A DNA stretch of 64,000 nt. Origin: a virus. The notes beneath the pieces are model-generated. The model was not told where the DNA came from and did not search any database. It saw nothing but the letters and a program-made list of their open reading frames with translations. Where the stretch lies: the IMG/VR virus record IMGVR_UViG_3300021437_000010, positions 30,552 through 94,551 of that record; one strand, 5' to 3'. Positions 47,329 through 56,129 of this stretch are shown here, one piece after another (the stretch's first letter is position 1; every line of letters starts with the position of its first letter). The position numbers and the translations under genes were made by a program.

Positions 47329-50300
47329 AGTCCACTCCTTATCGGTCCTGTAGTTCTGGCAGATTTCACAAGCCGCGAACCAATCACATCGGTCATCTCA
47401 CGCCCATCAATATAATTATGGACGTGAACAACCGTTCCCCCTTGCAAGACGGAGTTGAGCTGAGAGTTAGGCGTGATTCGGGAGCCCTTGGGCACATACA
47501 TCAATTCTGGGCCGCGCTCTCCCACCACAGCCATTCCACCAGGCGCATAGTTCGTTCCATTGGCATAACCCACGTAAGATTTGCCCGATGCTAGGCTTAA
47601 AATTCCAGGAACATGAAAAACATCTCCATACCTGCTTTTAATATAGCCGATAGCGGCAGCGGAATTGTCAACTGGATTATCAATGTTTCCATGGCCAGGA
47701 AGTGCATAAGCAGCAAAGGTGGAAGGTATTGTTTGAAATAGACCCTGTGATGGGTGACCTGCAAGAGCATTCGAATCGGTCAGATTTATCGCGTTTGGAT
47801 TCCCCCCTGATTCGTCCATCGCAATGATGCCAAGATCAGGGCCCCAAATTGCAGGAGTGCCAGTCAAGCCCATCGCCGTGGCAATCCAGGATGCTACGTT
47901 GCCTGGGATATTTACAGGGGTGCCGTCAGGGCCTAATCCACCGAATTTAGGCATAATCTTATCGATCCAACTGACAGCCCAATCCTTGACCTTATTGACC
48001 AGTCCTGATGCGATCCCGCTCAATTGACCAGGAAGCGTCAAATGGATATTCATAGCGTTCATGACATTATCGAGAATGGACTTTGCTCCCCCTCCAATCC
48101 ATCCCATAATTGAGCTTGCAATATCTCCAATACCACCTGCATAACCTGGTATCTTCCCCCCTGCAAGGAGTTGCTCCGTGACGCTGTTGGGTGCTACCTT
48201 TGCGCCCTTGGGCAGAAACACAAGCTCTCTGCCCTTCTCCCCTACAATTGCAGGGCCTCCTGGGTGAGCATCCGTGCCAGTAGCGTAGTGGGGTATGCGG
48301 CCCACTGGGATATGCCCCACTGGATCGCCCGCCCCAAGGGCATGGGCAATACTGTTAATTCCCGTGCCAAATAAATTGATAAATGTCTCAATGCCCGATA
48401 ATCCATTGTTGAATACATCTATTGAATTATTCACAAAAGATCGCACAACACCACCAATTGCATCTCTTGCGCTATTAAAAGGTTTCATGATGTTATTAAA
48501 TATACCCTCAGCTTTACTTGTTATGGTGTCTTGTATCCATTTCCATGCGTTCCCTATATCAGTTTTGATAGTATCCCAGAAACCCGCTATCTTACCTGGT
48601 AATTTGCTAAACCAATCAACAACTGTGTTGTACATATCGATTACCCACTTGCCTACGCGCCCAGGTAGTTGGGCAAACCAGCTGACAATACCATTGATCA
48701 TATCAGGTATGATAGAGTGCCCAACGAGCTTATCGTACAAATCAGTGAAATACTTCACAATGGCAATCCAAAAACCACCTATGATGCCACCAACAAGCCC
48801 AACGGCAGCCTTAAATACACCTACTATAATGTCCCACGCGCCCTTTAGTATCCCCACGATGCCATCCCAAATAAGCTTCAGGTCATTTCCTAAATTGCTA
48901 AAACGGCCCGTGATTAAATCCATCAAAAACAGGAATATACCACCAATGATTTTAAATATGCCATTGAGTATCTCAACCAATCCAGTAAACACTTGCACAA
49001 TTCCCGCCACCGCCATGCCTATTCCAAGCGCTAATCCCGCAACCACGCCTATAACAAGCCCGATTGCCACCAATAGGACGCCAAGCAGTATCTCGCCTAT
49101 CACCTTTAATGCAGGCATTGAGTCATTAAACGCTTTTGTCAGATCTTTCCATGCAGGAGCAAAGCTAGACACAATAATATCCCAAATTTGCTTAAATATA
49201 GCCCCAACCCCAGAGAATACAGGCCCCATACTGGCAAAAAAGTCACGAACAGGCTTTGAATTATTGTAAAGATTAATAAACCCAACCACGAGGAGAGCAA
49301 CCACAGCACCGATAGCGCCCGCTAGCGCTATCCATGGAAGAGCGGCAACATCAAGCGCAAGAAAGGAAACAGTGGCCGCAATAATTCCAGGCGTCATGAC
49401 ACCAACCACAGCACCAGCAAGAGCAAGGGCTCCTATTTTTGCTAAATTTAAAGCATCATTATGTTTGCCTAAATATGTTGTGATATTAGTTATTGTGTCT
49501 GAAAACTTCTTTAAGCCTGTAACAAGGTTGTTTGCCGCATCTTGCATTATACCGCTCTTAATAATCCAGTTTCCTGTCTGTGTGATAATAGGCATGATTT
49601 GGTCTAACAATTTACCTAAGATAGGCAGAAGTGCCGTGCCTAGCTTGATGCCAAGAGTCTCAACTATCTCACGAGCTTGGTCAAGCTTGAAATTGAATGT
49701 TCCTTGCACGTCGGCCCAACCTTGTACACTTGTTCCTCCTGCATTCATTGCTTTGGAAATAGAGTCAACATTTGAGGTGAATGTGCTCATGTTAGCATTT
49801 CCTAACATCAAGGCAACATTTAAGCCTGTAGCACCTCCCATGATATTCTTTAATGCTGCTTTAGCTGCTTCACCACCCGCAGGAAATTTCTTGCCTACTG
49901 CATCTGTTATCTCCTGAATAGTAAATGCAAGCCCCTTGTTCGATAAATCATCACTGACCTTTTTTGCAGAGAGACCAACATCGATCAGAGAACTTGACGC
50001 AACCTTATTAGGAGCTGCTAGCGCTCGCATTGCATTGGCAAGGTTCTGAGACGCGTTCTGAGCAGACATCCCTGCATTCGTCATTGTAGCGATCGCGCCG
50101 CCCACTTGAGGAAATGAGACTCCTAGTGAAGAAGCCAAGGGAAGGACCGCGCCCATTGAATTAGCCAAGTCTTGCAGATGGGTCTTTCCACTTGCGACGG
50201 TTGTAACAAGCGCATTCATTGCACCTGCAGCATCAGTTGATTTCAGATGATAATCAGTAAGGATGGTAGTGACAGCATTTGCTGTAGTACCAAGATCTGC

Positions 50301-50714
50301 ATTTCCTACTTTTGCGCCTTCGGCAGCAATCTTGAGAACATTTAAACCATCCGCTCCGTGATATCCAGCACTCTCAATCATGTACATACCGGATGTAAGC
50401 TGAGATGTAGACGTACCTGTATCGACGGCCATCTGCAATATGCCATCTGAGACTGATTTGATATTGCTTGCACTTTCTCCAGCACCCGTAACCAAACTAG
50501 CCATACCCGTTTGAAAGTCAGCAGCCATTTTCGTAGAAGCAACACCAATCCCGACGAATGCAGCACCAGCAGCTAGAGCCACACCACCTGCAAAGGAGGC
50601 TAGCCTCTGAGATGTCTCATTGACACTATCAGAGACACTCTTTATATCCGCTTTTGACTTGTCAGCTCCAACGACACTGACAACTGCTTGGATCGCAGCT
50701 GCTGTTATTGCCAA
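47325..50714 (-). CDS. tail tape measure protein with C-terminal lytic domain
   Basis: An 1129-residue protein. The N-terminal 350 residues (KADIKSVSDSVNETSQRLAS, AADFQTGMASLVTGAGESAS) match TP901-type tape measures. Several hydrophobic helices lie at about 410-680. Residues about 1000-1080 (IIAMDESGGNPNAINLTDSN, LFQTIPSTFAAYA) are an SLT-like lytic transglycosylase motif with the catalytic Glu, used to pierce the host wall. Two GEKGRELVFLPKGAKV-like repeats are present. Its length sets the tail length. Confidence 0.92.
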   Translation of the reverse strand: MAITAAAIQAVVSVVGADKSKADIKSVSDSVNETSQRLASFAGGVALAAGAAFVGIGVASTKMAADFQTGMASLVTGAGESASNIKSVSDGILQMAVDTGTSTSQLTSGMYMIESAGYHGADGLNVLKIAAEGAKVGNADLGTTANAVTTILTDYHLKSTDAAGAMNALVTTVASGKTHLQDLANSMGAVLPLASSLGVSFPQVGGAIATMTNAGMSAQNASQNLANAMRALAAPNKVASSSLIDVGLSAKKVSDDLSNKGLAFTIQEITDAVGKKFPAGGEAAKAALKNIMGGATGLNVALMLGNANMSTFTSNVDSISKAMNAGGTSVQGWADVQGTFNFKLDQAREIVETLGIKLGTALLPILGKLLDQIMPIITQTGNWIIKSGIMQDAANNLVTGLKKFSDTITNITTYLGKHNDALNLAKIGALALAGAVVGVMTPGIIAATVSFLALDVAALPWIALAGAIGAVVALLVVGFINLYNNSKPVRDFFASMGPVFSGVGAIFKQIWDIIVSSFAPAWKDLTKAFNDSMPALKVIGEILLGVLLVAIGLVIGVVAGLALGIGMAVAGIVQVFTGLVEILNGIFKIIGGIFLFLMDLITGRFSNLGNDLKLIWDGIVGILKGAWDIIVGVFKAAVGLVGGIIGGFWIAIVKYFTDLYDKLVGHSIIPDMINGIVSWFAQLPGRVGKWVIDMYNTVVDWFSKLPGKIAGFWDTIKTDIGNAWKWIQDTITSKAEGIFNNIMKPFNSARDAIGGVVRSFVNNSIDVFNNGLSGIETFINLFGTGINSIAHALGAGDPVGHIPVGRIPHYATGTDAHPGGPAIVGEKGRELVFLPKGAKVAPNSVTEQLLAGGKIPGYAGGIGDIASSIMGWIGGGAKSILDNVMNAMNIHLTLPGQLSGIASGLVNKVKDWAVSWIDKIMPKFGGLGPDGTPVNIPGNVASWIATAMGLTGTPAIWGPDLGIIAMDESGGNPNAINLTDSNALAGHPSQGLFQTIPSTFAAYALPGHGNIDNPVDNSAAAIGYIKSRYGDVFHVPGILSLASGKSYVGYANGTNYAPGGMAVVGERGPELMYVPKGSRITPNSQLNSVLQGGTVVHVHNYIDGREMTDVIGSRLVKSARTTGPIRSGL

Positions 50715-51268
50715 TTACTTATTTCTCGCTTCTAATGTTTTCTTTGCTGATGCTTCTGCATTCATTGCTATTACCGCTTTGTCAAACCACCACACGGGCT
50801 CTTTCATTAACTCTATAGGTGACATGTTCAAGTATTTTGCAGCTTGTATTACTGTGTACCAATCTGGACATTCCCCCATTCCTCCTTCAGTCGCGATGTA
50901 ACGGCCCAAGTTGAGCTGCTCTAGGCTTGGGCCGTCTGATTTGGGCGTATATCCTGCATGATGGCAGTGAGTATTTCGCCTCTCACCACAATGCCGACTT
51001 TGATCATTCGATCTGCTGTAAGCGGGATTACTGTCTTGCCATCATCTTCAAGCAGATCCCAGGACTTCATAAGACCTACAAGCGTCTCATTATATGACCT
51101 AAAGCTTTCTGAGATGGTGTCTTCTTTCATCGTATTCAGCGCGTTAAGCTGCACAAATGTCTCTTCTGTGATTAAGTTAGGATAGTACTCTATGTTTAGT
51201 GCATCTTCATCAAACATAATTTTGATAGGCTTGCACTTTGCTGAAATGTGACTAAGTTTTACTGCCAT
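50715..51268 (-). CDS. tail assembly chaperone GT, -1 frameshift product
   Basis: Translation from ATG 51268 slips back one base at CCCAAAT (50945-50939) and continues in the other frame to 50715. This adds about 74 residues (GPSLEQLNLGRYIATEGG..., ending in AKKTLEARNK) to the first 108 codons of the G protein. Such G/GT pairs are found just upstream of the tape measure gene in most siphoviruses. The second frame has no start with an SD of its own near 50909, consistent with frameshifting. Confidence 0.8.
50902..50945 (-). other. programmed -1 frameshift site
   Basis: On the minus strand the slippery heptamer C-CCA-AAT (50945-50939) is in frame. After a 4-base spacer CGGCCCAAG (50934-50926) pairs perfectly with CTTGGGCCG (50910-50902), a 9-bp stem with a 15-base loop. 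Slippery site, spacer and stem together are a textbook arrangement. Confidence 0.85.
50921..51268 (-). CDS. tail assembly chaperone G
   Basis: A 115-residue protein, the normal-frame product. The helical N-terminal domain (AVKLSHISAKCKPIKIMFDE) fits tail chaperones that coat the tape measure protein. Its gene ends at 50921, between the two arms of the frameshift hairpin. Confidence 0.7.
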   Translation of the reverse strand: MAVKLSHISAKCKPIKIMFDEDALNIEYYPNLITEETFVQLNALNTMKEDTISESFRSYNETLVGLMKSWDLLEDDGKTVIPLTADRMIKVGIVVRGEILTAIMQDIRPNQTAQA

Positions 51269-51275
51269 AAATCCT

Positions 51276-52298
51276 CTACAATGCTGTTATTAAGTTTGTT
51301 ACTGTTACCATCTGTGATTTACCGGAACCCCATGCTGCATCTTCAACAACCGTGCATTCCCATTCCAACGCATACACACCTTGTTCATCCTTAAATGCTG
51401 TTGGTTTGCCAAATTTTACTGCCATATCATGTTGGAATGTGTTGTATACCGCTCCTGGACCGTCAGATGCGATTTGGGGGCCTTGAGCAGTTACGCGCAG
51501 ATAGTAAGTCGTGCCCGACTCAAGAGCACCTAGCGGGATCGTCATGCCTTCGGCGTTAGCTTCGAGTAAAAGCTTAATGGTTGCTTTAGGAACCAAGTCA
51601 ACATGAGCGGTATAGCCAAGATTTGCACGGTTAAGCGGGAAGAATGTTCCGTAGACGTTTGTAAAGAGATAATCGATTGAGAAACACCGCAAAATCTGAG
51701 TAGTGCCAAGACCTGCACTTGTTGTGTCGAGATATACGTTCCAATGCTTACCAACGACAGGAGCAGTTACAATGGTTGTAGGCGATGCTGTCATTGTTAT
51801 ACCGTCTGTAATGGGCAGTCCTACAAATTTGCCCGATGCCGTTACATCACCTTTGCGCATTGCTTTATAGCCGAACTCTGTAAAGATGAGATACGCAGTT
51901 TGACGTGCACGTATTGCATCACCTTGCTGGAGTGTGTATGTCTGGGGAACCACCGATCCGGTTAATGGAGGCGTGTATATCCAGTCCTTAGCAGTTGCAG
52001 ATGAACCATGAGCCGCTACTGCTGATGATCCCATGCAACTTGCAAGAGGATATATCACACCGTTATAGTCAAGGTTTCCCGCTAATGTTCCTGAAACAAA
52101 CTCTGTATTCTCTTCTTGTGCAGATGGATACTTATGTCCTGTTGACGTGTAATAGTTCACATCTCCATCAATACCAAGCACGAAATCAAAGCACTCAATA
52201 AGTTTCCCTGCTGCTACTGCCGTTCCTAATGCTGATGTAGACTCAGCTCCGAGTTGGACTCTTTGGTTTACTGATGCGCTTTCCTGTGTCCATGTCAT
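51276..52298 (-). CDS. major tail tube protein
   Basis: A 340-residue beta-rich protein at the position of the tail tube gene (between the head-tail genes and the tail chaperones). VNYYTSTGHKYPSAQEENTE and YNTFQHDMAVKFGKPTAF are typical of tail tube or Ig-like fused tube proteins. No catalytic motif. Its length suggests an added C-terminal domain. Confidence 0.7.
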   Translation of the reverse strand: MTWTQESASVNQRVQLGAESTSALGTAVAAGKLIECFDFVLGIDGDVNYYTSTGHKYPSAQEENTEFVSGTLAGNLDYNGVIYPLASCMGSSAVAAHGSSATAKDWIYTPPLTGSVVPQTYTLQQGDAIRARQTAYLIFTEFGYKAMRKGDVTASGKFVGLPITDGITMTASPTTIVTAPVVGKHWNVYLDTTSAGLGTTQILRCFSIDYLFTNVYGTFFPLNRANLGYTAHVDLVPKATIKLLLEANAEGMTIPLGALESGTTYYLRVTAQGPQIASDGPGAVYNTFQHDMAVKFGKPTAFKDEQGVYALEWECTVVEDAAWGSGKSQMVTVTNLITAL

Positions 52299-52335
52299 TA
52301 TTTATCTCCTGTGCACTTGACGCATGCACTGCATA

Positions 52336-52740
52336 TTAGATACCTCTGAGCTTGCTCTCTATTGCACTTACAGCAGACTCGAATGAACTTTCAGCAGCAT
52401 CTACAGCAGGTACAAGATATGGCTGAGCACGAGTGTGGACAGTTCCAAATTCCTGAAACACAGCGTAGTTTGCTCCAACGCCGACATATGCAGTAAATCT
52501 ATCTTCTGGTTGCGGTATTTCTGGCAATACATACGAACCTTCGTGTGTTGGTGCGCCGATTTTTCCGTAACTACTGCCTTGCTCTGATACACTGTAAACA
52601 CTGCTCTGGAGGAAACCTGTTAATACAGGTGCGTTTGCAGCCGCTTGTTCTTCAATATCAGATGCGGTTTGCACCACTACATCGGCTAATGCATCATAGA
52701 GACCTTGCGCGACCTTATCGAAATTATTAAAGGAAGCCAT
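52336..52740 (-). CDS. HK97 gp10-like head-tail connector
   Basis: A 134-residue protein. IEEQAAANAPVLTGFLQSSV, then ANYAVFQEFGTVHTRAQPYL and VPAV, is the HK97-gp10 signature (A-P-V-x-T-G-x-L ... Y-A-x-x-x-E-F-G-T ... QPYL-x-PA). Acts at the head-tail joint. Confidence 0.85.
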   Translation of the reverse strand: MASFNNFDKVAQGLYDALADVVVQTASDIEEQAAANAPVLTGFLQSSVYSVSEQGSSYGKIGAPTHEGSYVLPEIPQPEDRFTAYVGVGANYAVFQEFGTVHTRAQPYLVPAVDAAESSFESAVSAIESKLRGI

Positions 52741-52750
52741 CGATAAACTC

Positions 52751-53032
52751 CTACTTGGGATAATGCCAAGTTCCAGGCTTCATACTCTCATCATGTGCAG
52801 AGGACATAACATTGAAACATCCCCCAATAGCATTGATGTCTCTCACGAGCAATCCAACAGTACCATCAGGAAGCGTGTCTGCTACCGTTGCTGCCAATAT
52901 GCCATGTCCTTCACGATCATCAATGTAGTACACTTTGGTGCCTACGCTTACATCCTGCAAAATTGCCAATGCGCTTGCACCGTGATATCCACCAGAGTCA
53001 ATCTTGCCTACATCAGGAATATCTTCATCCAT
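52751..53032 (-). CDS. small structural-region protein
   Basis: A 93-residue protein of beta character (GTKVYYIDDREGHGILAATV). No family recognised; between head-tail connector genes. Confidence 0.5.
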   Translation of the reverse strand: MDEDIPDVGKIDSGGYHGASALAILQDVSVGTKVYYIDDREGHGILAATVADTLPDGTVGLLVRDINAIGGCFNVMSSAHDESMKPGTWHYPK

Positions 53033-53046
53033 GTCTTGTACTCCTT

Positions 53047-53484
53047 TTACATCTGTTCGTTAATGACACGGTATAATCCACCCATGCTTGTGTATTGTAT
53101 TCCTGATACATCCTCATCGTATTGGATAGGATTTTCACGAAATACACTCAAAATCCAGCTACCAGTTACTGGAATATTTCGTAGCCCTTGGTTGCCTCCC
53201 AACACGATATCAATCTGAGATGCGAGAGCCCATACAGCGGTAGCACTAGTCATTGGTCCGCTCGCTTTAACCTGATAAAGACCTTTTACCAGCACTCGCA
53301 CGCCATTTACAGTTAGAGAGTCAATGGCAGAATGAAACGCTACAATGCAAACAGGCAAAGGAGTTTGAACAGGCACAAATGATCTGGCAACACCCCCAGG
53401 ACTAAGACTCATCAGTGTTGCATCATTTGAGAGTGTTACGATCAGGAATTCAATCCCGCTTACAATCTCATGAACTGCTGTCAT
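53047..53484 (-). CDS. tail terminator-like protein
   Basis: A 145-residue protein. GIEFLIVTLSNDATLMSLSP, then VNGVRVLVKGLYQVKASG, follows the alpha/beta plan of tail-completion/DUF3168-like proteins that cap the tube. The position next to the HK97 gp10-like gene supports it. Similarity is modest. Confidence 0.55.
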   Translation of the reverse strand: MTAVHEIVSGIEFLIVTLSNDATLMSLSPGGVARSFVPVQTPLPVCIVAFHSAIDSLTVNGVRVLVKGLYQVKASGPMTSATAVWALASQIDIVLGGNQGLRNIPVTGSWILSVFRENPIQYDEDVSGIQYTSMGGLYRVINEQM

Positions 53485-53511
53485 TTACCTTTGCCTCTAT
53501 CGCATAACTAA

Positions 53512-54567
53512 CTATTTCCACACAATTGTGAGATCTACTGCAACCGAGGTTGTGATGCTTAAGCCAGTTGAGAAAGCAATGTCATAGATCGCTGAGAATG
53601 GGGGCATCGATGTTACCGTACCAATGGTCATGATACCTATCACAGGAGTTGTATTTGTCAATGCGTCATCAGCTTCAACAGTTCCTGCTACAGGTTTGTT
53701 AACAACAATAGCATGTAATACTCCTGCTCCTGTTTTTACAAGCGTCGTAGTTGCAGAAGATATATGCGTATAATTGTATCCACCGATCGTAACAGTTCCT
53801 TGCACTCCTACAGTGACAGGCTTAAAGATTGCTGCAGCTGCTACCCATGGCTTTGATGCTGCTATTGTTGCTTGAGGTATGATTGGTGCACAATTAGAAA
53901 CGAACTGCGATAATGATGCGAATGAGTATAAACCCGCTGGAGTCACTGTGTTTAATGAGGAGTCAACTGACCAGCCTGTCCCTGTTACTGCTGTTACTGC
54001 CTCTGCTGTGGTTCCAACTCCTACACCAAGGAAAGCCAATGCGTTAGGAGAGGAAGAAGCAATAGCCGATGTGCTAGCCGTTGTGCCAGTATTTGTACCA
54101 ACTGATGACTGATCAGGCTGTCCCGTTATCTGCGCAAGTAATCCGCTTACTTCATAGATTTCCATACCCATGGAAGCAGCTGTACCTGCATTTGTAACTG
54201 TGACCGTATTAGCTCCTGCAACAATATTGACGGCGTAGAAGATAGCTACTTCAAATGTTGTGCTAAGAGGTTCAGTCACCGCTTGCGTATAGGTATTACC
54301 TGCACTGTCAGCAACGGTCATGGCTGTGCCATTGCCGCAACCACAAACGACAATAATAGAATTACCAGCCACGTTGCTTGAAGCAAACGCTTTTGCTAAT
54401 GTTGCAACCGAGCCCGTGCTAACGTTATTCGTTTTTTGCACGATAGATGGTGTGCATGATACATTTGCAGATCCGTCTAAATTAACCTTTAGTTCTTGAG
54501 CCTGATTGATCGAGTCAGCAAGATTGAAGTTTGCTGCGGGCTGAAATGGCGACACGGGTAATGTCAT
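53512..54567 (-). CDS. hypothetical structural (Ig-like) protein
   Basis: A 351-residue Ala/Thr/Val-rich beta protein (VGTNTGTTASTSAIASSSPN). The middle part resembles the D-S-A-G-N-T-Y...-A-V-N-I-V-A-G-A-N-T-V-T-V motif of proteins displayed on virions. Probably a decoration protein; no specific family. Confidence 0.5.
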   Translation of the reverse strand: MTLPVSPFQPAANFNLADSINQAQELKVNLDGSANVSCTPSIVQKTNNVSTGSVATLAKAFASSNVAGNSIIVVCGCGNGTAMTVADSAGNTYTQAVTEPLSTTFEVAIFYAVNIVAGANTVTVTNAGTAASMGMEIYEVSGLLAQITGQPDQSSVGTNTGTTASTSAIASSSPNALAFLGVGVGTTAEAVTAVTGTGWSVDSSLNTVTPAGLYSFASLSQFVSNCAPIIPQATIAASKPWVAAAAIFKPVTVGVQGTVTIGGYNYTHISSATTTLVKTGAGVLHAIVVNKPVAGTVEADDALTNTTPVIGIMTIGTVTSMPPFSAIYDIAFSTGLSITTSVAVDLTIVWK

Positions 54568-54588
54568 TTCGTACTCCTTGCATGTATG

Positions 54589-54969
54589 CTAAAGTGATCC
54601 TTGTGTTGGCAGAAGCTCTTGCGCAATGATCTCTATTGTTGTATGTGCTTCTGCTGGTACGTTAACATTGTGTATGGTGTAGATACGTGTTTTGTACAGT
54701 ATTCGCATTGATGCATCAATGGGTTGCGATGGTCTGTATCGTATTAAGATTTTTGACAACTTCGTATAATGGATTTGTTTTTCTATAGAGACAGGAAAGC
54801 CCTTCCATGTCTCTATATGTGCCATTGTCTTGATATAGTTCGTCCAAGTCTTTACGCTGCTACCTGTTGCATCAATCGTGATAACACTGCTCTGTATAGT
54901 TATGGGCCTATTGAATGAGCCTGAGCCTGTAGTTGTGTCTGCTGCACTAAGTACGTCTGCTCCTGACAT
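54589..54969 (-). CDS. head-tail adaptor (head closure) protein
   Basis: A 126-residue protein. FNRPITIQSSVITIDATGSS, MAHIETWKGFPV, KILIRYRPSQPIDASMRILY and IYTIHNVNVPAEAHTTIEII fit the phage head-tail joining family (SPP1 gp16/ HK97 gp7 group). It plugs the portal channel after packaging. Confidence 0.8.
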   Translation of the reverse strand: MSGADVLSAADTTTGSGSFNRPITIQSSVITIDATGSSVKTWTNYIKTMAHIETWKGFPVSIEKQIHYTKLSKILIRYRPSQPIDASMRILYKTRIYTIHNVNVPAEAHTTIEIIAQELLPTQGSL

Positions 54970-54970
54970 A

Positions 54971-55630
54971 TCACACCCAACTCACTCGTTTTGCTAAAAG
55001 CTTATTGGTAATTTGTTGCAATTGAGCTACATCACCAGCAGCTTCACGATACTGATACCAGTAACCAACAAGTTCTAGCATCGGTTGCATTAGGTCCTGT
55101 GGTATCGAATAGGACTGTACTGAGTCGTAACCTGCATAATAGGTAAACTTCCAGAAGTTAGCAGTTACAGGAACTTGAAAGTAAAATCGTGCAGGTTCCG
55201 ATGTGTCATCAAGCCAAGTCGCGGGCGGCGTGATGATAAAGTTTGTCCAAGTATCAAAAGCGGTTATTTTCGTCTGCACTGTGATCGCTTGGGCAGATTG
55301 TACAGGCGGCATCGGCAAGTCAAAGTAGAACTGAGCAGGACCGAAAGGGTTGGCACCGAGCTGCTCTTGATATTGGTACCAATTCGGTCCCTGCTCAATT
55401 GGGCCACTCAACACACCTCCAATAGGCCTCTCAATTGTCTCGACAAGTTGGATCTGCTGAGTAGCAATAGCGCGTCCTGTGATCGTCTCTGTCATTGAGC
55501 GCGCACGGGTAATGAGTTCAGCAATGGTTGAGTCATCATCGTCAAAATCGACACGCAGGTATGCCTTAGTGTCCGTGAGCGTAATTGGCTCAACTGCAAC
55601 TGGAGTGATGACCTTCCACTTTGTACTCAT
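54971..55630 (-). CDS. head-tail connector (gp6-like)
   Basis: A 219-residue protein. PITLTDTKAYLRVDFDDDDS, then TIAELITRARSMTETITGRA, is the N-terminal helical region of the gp6/gp15-type adaptor family. The C-terminus ends in IPQDLMQPMLELVGYWYQYR. It sits under the portal. Confidence 0.85.
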   Translation of the reverse strand: MSTKWKVITPVAVEPITLTDTKAYLRVDFDDDDSTIAELITRARSMTETITGRAIATQQIQLVETIERPIGGVLSGPIEQGPNWYQYQEQLGANPFGPAQFYFDLPMPPVQSAQAITVQTKITAFDTWTNFIITPPATWLDDTSEPARFYFQVPVTANFWKFTYYAGYDSVQSYSIPQDLMQPMLELVGYWYQYREAAGDVAQLQQITNKLLAKRVSWV

Positions 55631-55640
55631 TAACTATTCC

Positions 55641-56081
55641 TTAAACACGGCTTGGCGCAAAGCGTGGGCGTCCTGTGAGAATAACAGCATCAAACAGCAA
55701 ATTTGCTGAAGACGATGTAGAGTTTAGGCGAATATAACGCTTGCCTCCGATATAGCCGACTCTCCAGTTGACCGCAGTTCCTGCACTGGAGATTGCTGTA
55801 GGTTGTGCATTGCCAACCGCTACAGGAGTATGATCTGTTGCTGATGTGGCACTCCATGCGATAAGATCAGCATTCGCAACCGTATTAGCAGTTGAAGCAT
55901 CAGCCGACTCCTCGACAACAGGTGTTAAGGTGCCACTAGTGTATGTGCTGCAAAGTATCTGGACACAGGCACCATCAAAGCCTTGCAGGTCTACCCAAGG
56001 ACTGACTTGACTGCTTGTAATTGATGGAGGTGCTGCAATTCCAGTATAGAAGCTTCCAACCTCAGATACTACGTCTCTCAT
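55641..56081 (-). CDS. small structural protein, possible decoration
   Basis: A 146-residue protein (SPWVDLQGFDGACVQILCST, then RVGYIGGKRYIRLNSTSSSA). The pattern is that of small head proteins found directly after the capsid gene. No firm family. Confidence 0.5.
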   Translation of the reverse strand: MRDVVSEVGSFYTGIAAPPSITSSQVSPWVDLQGFDGACVQILCSTYTSGTLTPVVEESADASTANTVANADLIAWSATSATDHTPVAVGNAQPTAISSAGTAVNWRVGYIGGKRYIRLNSTSSSANLLFDAVILTGRPRFAPSRV

Positions 56082-56129
56082 GTCTTTTACCCTTTTATAT
56101 TACTGTTGTTTCGTTACAACGTTCAATAA

